Source: RBG-16-66-20 sp049651845
Lineage (GTDB): Bacteria > Pseudomonadota > Gammaproteobacteria > Burkholderiales > SG8-39
Assembly (NCBI GenBank): GCA_049651845.1
Contig: JBASCW010000049.1
Coordinates: 48,324 to 112,323 of the forward strand
DNA: 64,000 nucleotides
Direction of reading: 5' to 3'
Of the stretch, positions 34,421 through 43,208 are shown one piece after another. The translations under genes were made by a program, and so were the position numbers. Within the stretch, counting starts at the first letter, position 1; each line of letters opens with the position of its first letter. Under the pieces are notes generated by a model that saw nothing but the letters and a program-made list of their open reading frames with translations, was not told the DNA's origin and searched no databases.

Positions 34421-34478
34421 TGCTGCGGCGCACAATGCGCCCAAACAAATTACTCAACCGACACTTAAGGAGATCCAA

Positions 34479-35021
34479 ATGTACGTCACCCCCGAGCAAC
34501 TCCAAGCCACAGCCAAGGCCAATGTCGACGCGGTCCTCTCCCTCGCGACGACGCAGTTCGCCGCGATCGAGAAGCTCGCGAGCCTGAACGCCAATGCCGT
34601 CAAGGCGGCGTTCGAAGACTCCGTCGCCAACGCGCGCGCGCTCGCCGGCGCCAAGGACATGCAGGAGCTGGTGAGCCTGCAGAGCACCTTCGCGCAACCG
34701 GCCATCGAGAAGGCGATCGCCTACTCGAAGAGCGTGTACGAAGTGGCGACGCAGACCAACACCGAGTTCACCAAGGCGACCGAGCGTCGCGTGTCCGAGT
34801 GGAACGAGAACTTGGTGACGCTGCTGGACAAGGCCGCGAAGAACGCCCCGGCGGGTTCGGATGTCGCCGTGAGCGCGGTCAAGCAGATGATCGCCGCCGC
34901 CAACTCGGCCTACGACAACTTCAACAAGGTCGCGAAGCAGGCGACCGAGATCGCGGAAGCGAACGTCGCCGCCGCGTCGGAGACCGTCAAGGGTCTGTCG
35001 AAGTCGAAGAAAGCCGCCTAA
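34479..35021 (+). CDS. phaP: Phasin (PhaP family)
   Basis: A 180-residue amphipathic helical protein that coats polyhydroxyalkanoate granules. The phasin_2 pattern (TPEQLQATAKANVDAVLSLA at the start and a long heptad-like helix to residue 170) and a Lys/Ala-rich C terminus (KKAA) are typical. TAAGGAGA precedes the ATG. It implies that the organism makes PHA. It is a monocistronic unit with its own terminator. Confidence 0.93.
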   Translation: MYVTPEQLQATAKANVDAVLSLATTQFAAIEKLASLNANAVKAAFEDSVANARALAGAKDMQELVSLQSTFAQPAIEKAIAYSKSVYEVATQTNTEFTKATERRVSEWNENLVTLLDKAAKNAPAGSDVAVSAVKQMIAAANSAYDNFNKVAKQATEIAEANVAAASETVKGLSKSKKAA

Positions 35022-35038
35022 GTTCTTCAAGGTCGGCC

Positions 35039-35067
35039 AAAAAGCCCCGCTCCGGCGGGGCTTTTTA
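35039..35067 (+). terminator. Terminator after the phasin gene
   Basis: Stem AGCCCCGC / GCGGGGCT with loop TCCG, preceded by an A-run and followed by a T-run; it can also serve the convergent CinA-like gene. Confidence 0.88.
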
Positions 35068-35805
35068 TTCGTAGGTCCCGCCCAGGCGCTCGACGCCCCT
35101 GCGCACATCCGCCATCGCCGGCTCGACCTCCGCGGGCGCACCGCGCACGCCGAGCTCGATGTGCCGGCGCGCGCCGCCCTCGCCCATGCTGGGCAGGCTG
35201 AAGGCCTTGAGGCCCTTGAACCTCGCGTTGACCTCCTCCATGAGCGGCGCGATGGCCGATTCGGGCAGGTCGTAGACGATCACCGAGGCCTCGGCCCAGC
35301 GGTCGCGGTCGAACAGGTGGCGGTATTTCGTGTCGAGCACCCATTCCAGCATCGGCCAGGCCATTTGCGGGAAGCCCGGCACGAACCAGTGCTCCTTCAG
35401 CGCGAAGCCGGGAATGCGGTTGAACGGATTGGGGATGATTTCCGCCCCCACCGGAAATTCGCCCATTTTCAGGCGCTGCGGCGTGATCTCGGCGCCGAAG
35501 CGGCCGCGGATCTCGCGTTCGGCGTCCGAGTGCAGCGCGAGCTCGACGCCCAGCGCCGCCGCCGCGCACTGGCGCGTGTGGTCGTCGGGAGTGGCGCCGA
35601 TGCCGCCGAAGGAGAACACCACGTCGCCCGAGGCGAAGCTGCGCCCGAGCGCCGCGGTCAGCCGCTGCGGATCGTCGCCGTGGTACTCGCACCAGGCGAG
35701 CCGCAGCCCGCGGCCCGCCAGCGCCTGGATGATGAAGCCCAGGTGCTTGTCCTGCCGCTTGCCGACGAGGATCTCGTCGCCGATGACCAGCGCCCCGAAT
35801 GCCAT
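35065..35805 (-). CDS. CinA/MoaB-type molybdopterin-binding domain protein
   Basis: A 246-residue protein with the MoCF-biosynthesis fold: GALVIGDEILVGKRQDKH at the N terminus and FSFGGIGATPDDHTRQ (about residues 65-80), matching the N-terminal domain of CinA but without the C-terminal nicotinamide-nucleotide amidase domain. Annotated homologues are called competence/damage-inducible protein A. A role in nucleotide pyrophosphatase-type repair is possible. It is 20 bases beyond the peroxiredoxin fusion gene and probably cotranscribed. Confidence 0.85.
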   Translation of the reverse strand: MAFGALVIGDEILVGKRQDKHLGFIIQALAGRGLRLAWCEYHGDDPQRLTAALGRSFASGDVVFSFGGIGATPDDHTRQCAAAALGVELALHSDAEREIRGRFGAEITPQRLKMGEFPVGAEIIPNPFNRIPGFALKEHWFVPGFPQMAWPMLEWVLDTKYRHLFDRDRWAEASVIVYDLPESAIAPLMEEVNARFKGLKAFSLPSMGEGGARRHIELGVRGAPAEVEPAMADVRRGVERLGGTYE

Positions 35806-35825
35806 GCCGGCATTCTAAGCGCCGA

Positions 35826-36563
35826 TCAGGCGGCCTTCTTGGCCCATTTCTCCAGTTCTTCCAGCCCGCCGATGCGCTGGCCGTTGATGAAGACCTGCGG
35901 CACGGTGCCCGCACCCGTGATGGCGCCGACGATGCGGCTGCGGTTCTTGTGCGGCAGCGGGATTTCGGCGTACTCGTAGCCGAGGTCCTTGAGCAGCTTT
36001 TTCGCGCGCATGCAGTAGCCGCAGCCTTCGCGCGTGAGGATCGCCACCTGGTCGGGCTTTTTCGCCTTGGGCGCCACGTAGGCGAGCATGGTGTCGGCGT
36101 CCGAGACCTCGAAGGGGTCGCCCGGCTTCTGCGGCTCGATGAGCAGCTTCTCGACCACGCCGTCGCGCACCAGCATCGAATAGCGCCACGAGCGCTTGCC
36201 GAAGCCGAGGTCGGACTTGTCCACGAGCAGGCCCATGCCGGCGGTGAATTCGCCGTTGCCGTCGGGCAGTATCTGCACGTTCTCGCATTCCTGGTCGGCC
36301 GCCCACTCGTTCATCACGAAAGCGTCGTTCACCGAGACACAGGCGATCGCATCGACGCTGTTGGCGAAGAACGCCGGCGCGAGCTCGTTATAGCGCGGCA
36401 GGTGGGTGGAGGAGCAGGTCGGCGTGAATGCGCCGGGCAGCGAGAACACGACGACGGTCCTGCCCTTGAAAATGTCGTCGCTGCTCACGTTCTTCCAGTC
36501 GCCCGCCACGCGGGTGCGAAACGTGACCTGGGGGACTTTCTGGCCTTCGCGGATCGGGTTCAT
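35826..36563 (-). CDS. Peroxiredoxin-glutaredoxin fusion protein
   Basis: A 245-residue hybrid: a Prx5-type domain with peroxidatic Cys50 (FTPTCSSTHLP) and a C-terminal glutaredoxin domain with CGYC (C181-C184) and TVPQVFINGQRIGG. The fused Grx uses glutathione to regenerate the peroxidase. The ATG at 36563 begins the family-typical MNPIREGQKVPQ; the longer upstream frame overlaps the operator. It is divergent from oxyR and shares a predicted OxyR-controlled promoter, so peroxide should induce it. Confidence 0.94.
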   Translation of the reverse strand: MNPIREGQKVPQVTFRTRVAGDWKNVSSDDIFKGRTVVVFSLPGAFTPTCSSTHLPRYNELAPAFFANSVDAIACVSVNDAFVMNEWAADQECENVQILPDGNGEFTAGMGLLVDKSDLGFGKRSWRYSMLVRDGVVEKLLIEPQKPGDPFEVSDADTMLAYVAPKAKKPDQVAILTREGCGYCMRAKKLLKDLGYEYAEIPLPHKNRSRIVGAITGAGTVPQVFINGQRIGGLEELEKWAKKAA

Positions 36564-36600
36564 GGATGCCTTTTCATTGGTTGAAACGATGTATTCCACC

Positions 36601-36630
36601 AATGTAGTGCCAGCTTTCCCTCTGTTCCAA
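36601..36630 (-). promoter_or_regulatory. Promoter of the peroxiredoxin-glutaredoxin gene
   Basis: On the minus strand TTGGAA (36630-36625), an 18-base spacer and TACATT (36606-36601) form a sigma70 promoter whose -35 box abuts the OxyR site. Confidence 0.6.
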
Positions 36631-36666
36631 TACTTTGTGAGGATGCTTATAATAGCCATAACCTAT
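36630..36666 (-). promoter_or_regulatory. OxyR operator between oxyR and the peroxiredoxin gene
   Basis: Read on the minus strand, the four tetranucleotides ATAG, CTAT, ATCC and GTAT, each separated by seven bases, match 13 of 16 positions of the OxyR consensus ATAG-N7-CTAT-N7-ATAG-N7-CTAT. The site covers the oxyR ATG and -10 region (TATAAT 36648-36653 on the plus strand) and touches the -35 of the divergent gene, as expected for autorepression plus activation. Confidence 0.75.
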
Positions 36667-37564
36667 GACTCTGACCGAACTCCGCTACGTGGTCGCCGTC
36701 GCCGAGACGCGCCATTTCGGCCGCGCCGCCGAGCGCTGCTTCGTCAGCCAGCCGAGCCTGTCGGCCTCCGTGAAGAACCTGGAGGAAGAGCTCGGCGTGA
36801 CGCTGTTCGAGCGCGGCAAGCGCGGCGTGTTCCTCACCGAGGCGGGCGAGCAGATCGTCGCGCAGGCGCGGCGCGCGCTGGAGGAGGCCGAGCGCGTGAA
36901 GAGCGTCGCGCAGCAGGGGCGCGATCCGCTGCAGGGCGCGCTGCGCCTCGGCATCATCCACACCGTCGCGCCCTACCTGCTGCCGCAGCTGGTGGCGGCG
37001 CTGCGCCGCTCGGCGCCCGCAATGCCGCTCGACGTGGAGGAGAACACCACCGCCAACCTCGACCGCATGCTCAAGGCAGGCGAGCTGGACGCGGTGATAC
37101 TGGCGCTGCCCTACGGCGGCCCGGGCATCGAGACCGTGCCGCTCTACGAAGAGAGCTTCCGCGTCGCCGCCCCGGCCGGGCACCCGCTCGCGCGCAAGAA
37201 GGCGGTCGCCGTGGAGGAGCTCGACGCGGGCGAGCTGCTGCTGCTGCCGGTCGGGCACTGCTTCCGCGACCAGGTGCTCGATGCCTGCCGCGAGTTTTCC
37301 CGGCCGCCCGAGCCCGGCCGCCAGGGCAATTCGCTCGAGACGCTGCGCAGCATGGTCGCCTCGGGCCTCGGCGTGACAGTGCTGCCGGCCACCGCGCTCA
37401 CCGCGCGGCACGCCAATCCGCTAGTAAAGACGGTGCCGTTCAGCGATCCCTGCCCGGTGCGGCGCATCGCGCTCGCCTCGCGCCGCGGCTTCCACCGGCC
37501 GGCGGCGCTCACGGCGGTCGCGGATGCGGTGCGCAGCCTCGACCTGCCGGTACGCAGGAACTGA
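36665..37564 (+). CDS. oxyR: Hydrogen peroxide-responsive regulator OxyR
   Basis: A 299-residue LysR-type regulator with an N-terminal winged helix and the OxyR redox pair C199 and C208 (GHCFRDQVLDACRE), at the same numbers as in E. coli. Peroxide forms the C199-C208 disulfide and turns on defence genes. It is divergent from the peroxiredoxin-glutaredoxin fusion. The -10 box at 36648 would place the transcript start only about five bases before the ATG, so the mRNA may be nearly leaderless. Confidence 0.95.
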   Translation: MTLTELRYVVAVAETRHFGRAAERCFVSQPSLSASVKNLEEELGVTLFERGKRGVFLTEAGEQIVAQARRALEEAERVKSVAQQGRDPLQGALRLGIIHTVAPYLLPQLVAALRRSAPAMPLDVEENTTANLDRMLKAGELDAVILALPYGGPGIETVPLYEESFRVAAPAGHPLARKKAVAVEELDAGELLLLPVGHCFRDQVLDACREFSRPPEPGRQGNSLETLRSMVASGLGVTVLPATALTARHANPLVKTVPFSDPCPVRRIALASRRGFHRPAALTAVADAVRSLDLPVRRN

Positions 37565-37567
37565 GCG

Positions 37568-38335
37568 CTAGCGCCGGGCCGCCGGGTTCTCGCGCCCTAC
37601 GATCTGCCCCTCGACCGGCGCCTGCCGCAGCGCCTGCAGCTCGGCGAGCAGGAAATTGATGAACGCAAGGCCGAACAGCACCGGTGCGATGAAGCCGGCG
37701 AGCGGCACGAAGGCGACCAGCGCGAGCAGCAGGCCCATCACGTAGAGCGGCTTGCGCTGCGCGGAAAAGAGCGCCTTCATCTCCTCGGCGCTCGCGTGCT
37801 CGGCGAGCGCGTCGTAGCGCAGTACGCGCTGGTTCACCCAGGCGAAGATCGCCACCGGGATCACCGCCCAGAGCGGCGGGAACACCCAGAGCGGCAGCGT
37901 GACGGTGCCGAGCAGCACCATGCCGGCCAGCGCGACCACGCCGTTCCAGACGCTGCCGGCGATGCCGCCGCCCTGCCGGCGCGCAAGCTGCGGGAAGCGG
38001 CGCCGCGCCACGTGCTCGACCATCTCCTGCATGCCGAACATGCTGAGGATCATGAGCGCGGTGAGGTACACCGCCGGCACGAACAGCAGCACCAGCAGCA
38101 CGTGCGCCGCGGTCAGCGTCGCGTCGCCGCCGTCGAAGCGCACCAAGAACACCCCCGCCTCCACCCAGCGCCGGAAATGCTCCGCGAGCCAGAGCGCGGT
38201 GCGCATCCAGAACAGGACCGCCGCGAGGCCCCAGACGAACAGCGCGATGAGGATCGGCCAGATCATCAGCCACAGCATGCGCGGGTGCAGCAGGTTGACG
38301 AAGGCGACGGCGAGGGCAGCAAACACGCGGCTCAT
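37568..38335 (-). CDS. EI24-domain (CysZ-like) membrane protein
   Basis: A 255-residue protein of the EI24 family with about six helices (MLWLMIWPILIALFVWGLA near the N terminus; GLLLALVAFVPLAGFIAPVL near 205-225). CysZ of this family conducts sulfate in enterobacteria, but betaproteobacterial members are unproven. The stop is three bases from the convergent oxyR stop; the start at 38335 is 23 bases from the hrpA stop. Confidence 0.82.
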   Translation of the reverse strand: MSRVFAALAVAFVNLLHPRMLWLMIWPILIALFVWGLAAVLFWMRTALWLAEHFRRWVEAGVFLVRFDGGDATLTAAHVLLVLLFVPAVYLTALMILSMFGMQEMVEHVARRRFPQLARRQGGGIAGSVWNGVVALAGMVLLGTVTLPLWVFPPLWAVIPVAIFAWVNQRVLRYDALAEHASAEEMKALFSAQRKPLYVMGLLLALVAFVPLAGFIAPVLFGLAFINFLLAELQALRQAPVEGQIVGRENPAARR

Positions 38336-38358
38336 TGCAGGGGGCTCACGTCCGGGTA

Positions 38359-41300
38359 TCACCTTTTCATACTGTGCCACAGCTTGGCCAGGCGCTTGGC
38401 CGACACCGGCACCGGCGTCTTGAGATCCTGCGCGAACAGCGACACGCGCAGCTCTTCCAGCAGCCAACCGAACTGCTCGAGCTCGCCCGCGGCGCCGGCG
38501 GCCCCGCCGAGCTTCGCCCGCGACGCAAGCTCGCGCCGGTAGGCCTGCTCCAGCGGCGCCAGCTCCGCCATGCGCTGCGCATCGCGCGCCGGATCGGCGC
38601 GCAGCTTGTCCAGCCGCAGCGACGCCGCCTTCAGGTAGCGCGGGAAGTGCTGCAGCCGCGCCCAGGGCGTGCGCGCAAGGTACCCCGCCTGCAGGAGGCG
38701 CGCGCATTGCTGCGTCACGTCCTCGGCCGGCTGCGGCCAGGCCTTCTGCACGCCCGCAATCCGCTTTTGCACCTGCGCGTGCTCGGCGAGGATCGCAGAG
38801 GCGAGGCGCTGCAGCTCCTGCGCGATGAGGTTCAGGCGGCTGCGGCCTTCCTGCACGCGGCGCGCGAACTCCGCCTGCTGCATCGGCAGCGATTCGGCGA
38901 GGAACGTGCGGTCGAGCGCCGCGGCGACGATGTCCTGCTTGAGCGGCGCGAGCGTCATGTCCTTGCCGAGACCCTTGTCGATATCGCGCAAGCGCTCGCG
39001 AAAGGCGATCGCCAGCAGGCGCCGCACCCCCGCGCGGTGCACTTCGCGCGCGCGCTCGGGCGAGTCGTAGACCTGCAGCGTGACGCCGTCCTGCACGTCG
39101 AGCAGCGCCGGATAGCCGACCAGCGTCTGCGCGCCGCTCTTCAGCTCCATGACTTCCTCGAGGTCGCCGAAGTTCCAGGTGGTCAGGCGTTCGCTTGCCT
39201 GATTCTGAATTTCATTCTCAAGGATCTTGCCAATCCTTGATTCAAACTCTCTCTTCAATTCCCCGAGATTCTTGCCCATGGCCAGCTGCCGGCCGTGCTC
39301 GTCGAGCACGCGGAAGTTCACGTGCAGGTGCGGCGGCGCGGAGTCCGGGCGGAAGGCGTCGGCGGGCACCTCCAGGTTGAGCTCGGCGCGGATGAAGCGC
39401 GCGAGCGCCGCGGCGAGCGGTGTGTCCGAGGGCGGCACGCGCCCGGCGAAGCCCTGCGCGAACTCGGCGAGCGGCCCCAGCTTGTGGCGCAGGCGCTGCG
39501 GCATGTTCTTCGCGTAGGCCTGCACCTTCTCCTTGAGCAGCCCGGGCACCAGCCACTCGCAGCGCGCCGCCGGCACCTGGTTGAGCAGCGCCACCGGCAC
39601 CGTCATCGTGACGCCGTCCTTCGGCGAGCGCGGCTCGAAGTGGTATTCGAGCGCGAAGCGGTTGGCCCCGAGCTGCAGCTCGTGCGGGAAGTTGTCGGTG
39701 GTGATGCCCGCGGCCTCATGGCGCATCAGGTCCTCGCGCCGCAGCTGCAGCAGCCTGGGCTGCGTACGCTCGGCCTCCTTGCGCCACTTCTCGAAGTCGG
39801 CGCCGTTGGTGATGCCTTCGGGCACGCGCGCGTCGTAGAACGCGTAAATCAGCTCGTCGTCCACGAGGATGTCCGGCCGGCGCGACTTGTGCTCCAGGCG
39901 CTCGATCTCCTGCACGAGGCGCTGGTTGTGCGCGAAGAACGGCGCGCGCGTCTCGAACTCGCCCTCGACCAGGCCCGAGCGCAGGAAGATCTCGCGCGCG
40001 AGCTTCGGGTCGATCGGCCCGTAGTGCACGCGCCGGTCGGCGTAGACCGGCAGGCCGTAGAGCGTGCCGCGCTCGATCGCGACCACCTGCGCGCGCGACT
40101 TCTCCCAGTGCGGGCGCTCGCGGTGGCGCTTCACCAGGTGCGCGCCCAGCTCCTCGATCCACTTCGGGTCGATCGTCGCCACCGTGCGTGCGAACAGGCG
40201 CGTGGTCTCCACGAGCTCCGCCGCCACGATCCACTTGCCCGGCTTCTTCGTGCCCGAGCCCGGGTGCACCCAGAACTTGATGCCGCGCGCGCCGGTGTAG
40301 TTGTTGTCCGCTTCGTCCTTCATGCCCGCGTTGCCGAGCAGCCCGGCGAGCAGCGCGCGGTGCAGCGCGCGGTAGGCATCCGGCTTCTCCATATTCGCGC
40401 TCGACATTTTCCAGTCGAGCTCCTCGACCGCCTGGCGCAGCTGCGCGTGGATGTCGCGCCATTCGCGGATGCGCGCGTAGGAAATGAAGTTCTCGCGGCA
40501 TTGCCGGCGCGATGCGCCGCCGGTGGCGAATCTCCAGAGCTTGAGGAACGACAGGAAATCCGAGCGCTCGTCGTCGAACGGCTTGTGGCGCTCGTCGGCG
40601 GCGGCGGCCTTGTCCAGCGGCCGCTCGCGCGGGTCCTGCACCGAGAGCGCCGCCGCGATCACCAGCATCTGCTCGAGGCAGTCCTCTTCGCGCGCGCCGA
40701 CCAGCATGCGTCCCACGCGCGGATCGAGCGGCAGGCGCGCAAGCTCGCGGCCGATGGCCGTGAGCGAGTTGGCTTCGTCCACCGCGCCCAGCTCGGCGAG
40801 CAGCGCGTAGCCCTCCGAGATCGCCTTGGGGCTGGGCGCATCGAGGAACGGGAACTGCTCCACCTTGCCGAGGTTCAGGCTCAGCGCGCGCAGGATCACC
40901 GCGGCGAGCGAGGAGCGCAGCAGCTCGGGGTCGGTGAAGGCCGGGCGCGCCTTGAAATCGTCCTCCGAGTAGAGACGGAAGCAGATGCCGTCGGCGACGC
41001 GGCCGCAGCGGCCGGCGCGCTGGCTGGCGGAGGCCTGCGAGACGTTCTCCACGCGCAGCATCTCGACGCGGTTGCGGTAGCTGTAGCGCTTGACGCGCGC
41101 CTGCCCGGTGTCCACCACGTAGTGGATGCGCGGCACGGTGAGCGAAGTCTCGGCGACGTTGGTGGCGAGCACCACGCGGCGCGCGCCGCCCGGATGGAAC
41201 ACGCGGTCCTGCTCGGCGTTCGACAGGCGCGAGTAGAGCGGCAGGATTTCCGCCTCGATGCGCTGCCGGCGCAGCACCTCGGCCGCCTCGCGGATCTCGC

Positions 41301-42015
41301 GCTCGCCCGGCAGGAACACCAGCACGTCGCCCGGCCCCGCGCGGCAGGCCTCCGCGACGGCGTCGGCGAGCGCCGCCTCCTCCTCGTCGCGCGTGGTGTC
41401 CTCCTCGTCGCCGCCCACCGGCCGCCAGCGCACCTCGACCGGATACCGGCGCCCCGAGACCTCGATCACCGGCGCGCCGCCGAAATGCCTCGAGAACTTC
41501 TCTGCGTCGATGGTCGCCGACGTGACGATCAGTTTCAGGTCCTTCCTCCGGGCCAGGAGCTTCTTCAGGTAGCCGAGCAGGAAATCGATGTTCAGGCTGC
41601 GCTCGTGCGCCTCGTCCACGATGATCGTGCCGTATGCGCGCAGCAGCGGGTCGCCCTGCGTCTCGGCGAGCAGGATGCCGTCGGTCATGAGCTTGATGGC
41701 GGTATCCGCCCGCGCGCGGTCGGTGAAGCGCACCTTGTAGCCGACCAGCGTGCCGAGCTCGACCTTGAGCTCCTCGGCGATGCGCGCCGCCACCGAGCGC
41801 GCGGCGATGCGCCGCGGCTGCGTGTGGCCGATGATGCCGCCCGCGGCGCGGCCCGCACCCCTCCCCATGTCCAGCAGGATCTTGGGAATCTGCGTGGTCT
41901 TGCCCGAGCCGGTCTCGCCGCAGACGATCACCACGGGATGCGCCTCGACCGCGGCGCGGATTTCCTCGCGCCTCTGGCTGATCGGCAACGCGGGATCGAA
42001 GGAAATCGGCTCCAT
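38359..42015 (-). CDS. hrpA: ATP-dependent RNA helicase HrpA
   Basis: A 1218-residue DEAH-box helicase, slightly shorter than the about 1300 residues of E. coli HrpA. Walker A is GETGSGKT (33-40), DEAH lies at 134-137, and SATIDAEKFS and QRAGRCGRV mark the helicase core. A long C-terminal DUF3418 region follows (DDVPAARCEW-like and RVL-DEHGRQLA segments). HrpA helps to rescue stalled ribosomes. The ATG at 42015 is chosen over far-upstream codons because MEPISFDPALPISQRR is family-like. Confidence 0.93.
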   Translation of the reverse strand: MEPISFDPALPISQRREEIRAAVEAHPVVIVCGETGSGKTTQIPKILLDMGRGAGRAAGGIIGHTQPRRIAARSVAARIAEELKVELGTLVGYKVRFTDRARADTAIKLMTDGILLAETQGDPLLRAYGTIIVDEAHERSLNIDFLLGYLKKLLARRKDLKLIVTSATIDAEKFSRHFGGAPVIEVSGRRYPVEVRWRPVGGDEEDTTRDEEEAALADAVAEACRAGPGDVLVFLPGEREIREAAEVLRRQRIEAEILPLYSRLSNAEQDRVFHPGGARRVVLATNVAETSLTVPRIHYVVDTGQARVKRYSYRNRVEMLRVENVSQASASQRAGRCGRVADGICFRLYSEDDFKARPAFTDPELLRSSLAAVILRALSLNLGKVEQFPFLDAPSPKAISEGYALLAELGAVDEANSLTAIGRELARLPLDPRVGRMLVGAREEDCLEQMLVIAAALSVQDPRERPLDKAAAADERHKPFDDERSDFLSFLKLWRFATGGASRRQCRENFISYARIREWRDIHAQLRQAVEELDWKMSSANMEKPDAYRALHRALLAGLLGNAGMKDEADNNYTGARGIKFWVHPGSGTKKPGKWIVAAELVETTRLFARTVATIDPKWIEELGAHLVKRHRERPHWEKSRAQVVAIERGTLYGLPVYADRRVHYGPIDPKLAREIFLRSGLVEGEFETRAPFFAHNQRLVQEIERLEHKSRRPDILVDDELIYAFYDARVPEGITNGADFEKWRKEAERTQPRLLQLRREDLMRHEAAGITTDNFPHELQLGANRFALEYHFEPRSPKDGVTMTVPVALLNQVPAARCEWLVPGLLKEKVQAYAKNMPQRLRHKLGPLAEFAQGFAGRVPPSDTPLAAALARFIRAELNLEVPADAFRPDSAPPHLHVNFRVLDEHGRQLAMGKNLGELKREFESRIGKILENEIQNQASERLTTWNFGDLEEVMELKSGAQTLVGYPALLDVQDGVTLQVYDSPERAREVHRAGVRRLLAIAFRERLRDIDKGLGKDMTLAPLKQDIVAAALDRTFLAESLPMQQAEFARRVQEGRSRLNLIAQELQRLASAILAEHAQVQKRIAGVQKAWPQPAEDVTQQCARLLQAGYLARTPWARLQHFPRYLKAASLRLDKLRADPARDAQRMAELAPLEQAYRRELASRAKLGGAAGAAGELEQFGWLLEELRVSLFAQDLKTPVPVSAKRLAKLWHSMKR

Positions 42016-42048
42016 GGGCGCGAGCGAGGATATAAGATTTGCCCGGTC

Positions 42049-42657
42049 ATGACCGGACCGACCCGGGAATTCTGGGACCAGCGTTTTTCCGAGGGCAACA
42101 CGCCCTGGGACCGCGGCGACACCAACCCTCAGCTGCACGCCTGGCTGAAGTCGGGCGCGCTCGCGCCCTGCCGCATCCTGATCCCCGGCTGCGGCGCCGG
42201 TTACGAAGCCGCCACCCTCGCCGCCGCAGGGTTCGAGGTCACCGCGCTCGACTACTCGCCCGAAGCGATCGCGCGCACGCGCAAGCTTCTCGACACGCAG
42301 GGCTTGAGAGCGAACGTGATCGAAGCCGACGCCCTCGCCTGGCAGCCCGACCGCCCCTTCGATGCGATCTACGAGCAGACCTGCCTCTGCGCCCTCTACC
42401 CGGACCAGTGGCGCGCCTACGCCGACCAGCTCCACCGCTGGCTCAAGCCCGGCGGAACGCTATTCGCGCTCTTCGTGCAATTCCTGCGCGCCGAAGCCGC
42501 GCAAGGCCAGATTCAGGGCCCGCCCTACCACTGCGACATCAACGCCATGCGCGCGCTGCTGCCCGCTCCGTTCTGGTCCTGGCCCAAGCCGCCCTACCCG
42601 CGCACCTCGCATCCGCGCGGGCTTGCCGAGCTTGCGGTCGTCCTGAAGAAGATCTAG
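42049..42657 (+). CDS. TPMT-family SAM-dependent methyltransferase
   Basis: A 202-residue methyltransferase with FWDQRFSEGNTPWDRG at the start, SAM-binding IPGCGAGYEA (about residues 45-54) and YEQTCLCAL, typical of bacterial thiopurine methyltransferase relatives; many members methylate selenium, tellurium or sulfur nucleophiles. A TATAAG stretch at 42031 may form the -10 of its promoter. It is divergent from hrpA and convergent with ribE. Confidence 0.82.
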   Translation: MTGPTREFWDQRFSEGNTPWDRGDTNPQLHAWLKSGALAPCRILIPGCGAGYEAATLAAAGFEVTALDYSPEAIARTRKLLDTQGLRANVIEADALAWQPDRPFDAIYEQTCLCALYPDQWRAYADQLHRWLKPGGTLFALFVQFLRAEAAQGQIQGPPYHCDINAMRALLPAPFWSWPKPPYPRTSHPRGLAELAVVLKKI

Positions 42658-43208
42658 GCGTCGAGCAAGCGCGCGACGTACCGCGCGACGAGGTCGACTT
42701 CGAGGTTCACGCGGTCGCCCTTCTGCAGGCGCCCGAGCGTGGTGACCTTCAGCGTGTGCGGGATCAGGTTGACTTCGAAGATCCTGCCTTTCGCCTTGTT
42801 TACGGTGAGGCTCACACCATCGATGCAGACGGAGCCTTTTCGAGCGATGAAGCGCGACAGGTTCCTGGGAACTTCGACCTGAAGAAACCCCTTTGAATGC
42901 CTTAGAACAACCCCTACTCCATCGACATGCCCGGTGACGAGGTGGCCGCCGAGCTTGTCGCCGAGGCCGAGGGATTTTTCCAGGTTCACCTTGCCCGGGC
43001 GGTCGAGGCCGGTAGTGACGCGCAGGGTTTCCCTGGAGACGTCGAACCAGAGGCGGCCCGTCGCTTTCTTGACCACCGTGAGGCAGCAGCCCTGCACGCA
43101 GATCGAGTCGCCGATCCTCACGTCGGCAATCGGCAGGCGGCCGGTGGCGACCACGTACGGGTGGAGCTTTTCGAGGCGGCCGACGGCCTGGACGATGCCG
43201 GTGAACAT
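42654..43208 (-). CDS. ribE: Riboflavin synthase, alpha chain
   Basis: A 184-residue enzyme that dismutates two 6,7-dimethyl-8-ribityllumazine to riboflavin. It begins MFTGIVQAVG and has two lumazine-binding repeats (GDSICVQGCCLTV and GSVCIDGVSLTVN). The ATG overlaps the TGA of ribD by one base, so the genes are translationally coupled. It overlaps the methyltransferase stop by four bases. Confidence 0.94.
   Translation of the reverse strand: MFTGIVQAVGRLEKLHPYVVATGRLPIADVRIGDSICVQGCCLTVVKKATGRLWFDVSRETLRVTTGLDRPGKVNLEKSLGLGDKLGGHLVTGHVDGVGVVLRHSKGFLQVEVPRNLSRFIARKGSVCIDGVSLTVNKAKGRIFEVNLIPHTLKVTTLGRLQKGDRVNLEVDLVARYVARLLDA

Noticed and set aside
39295..42042. Long plus-strand open frame across hrpA
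   Set aside because: Antisense to hrpA; only the TPMT-like part beginning at 42049 is real.
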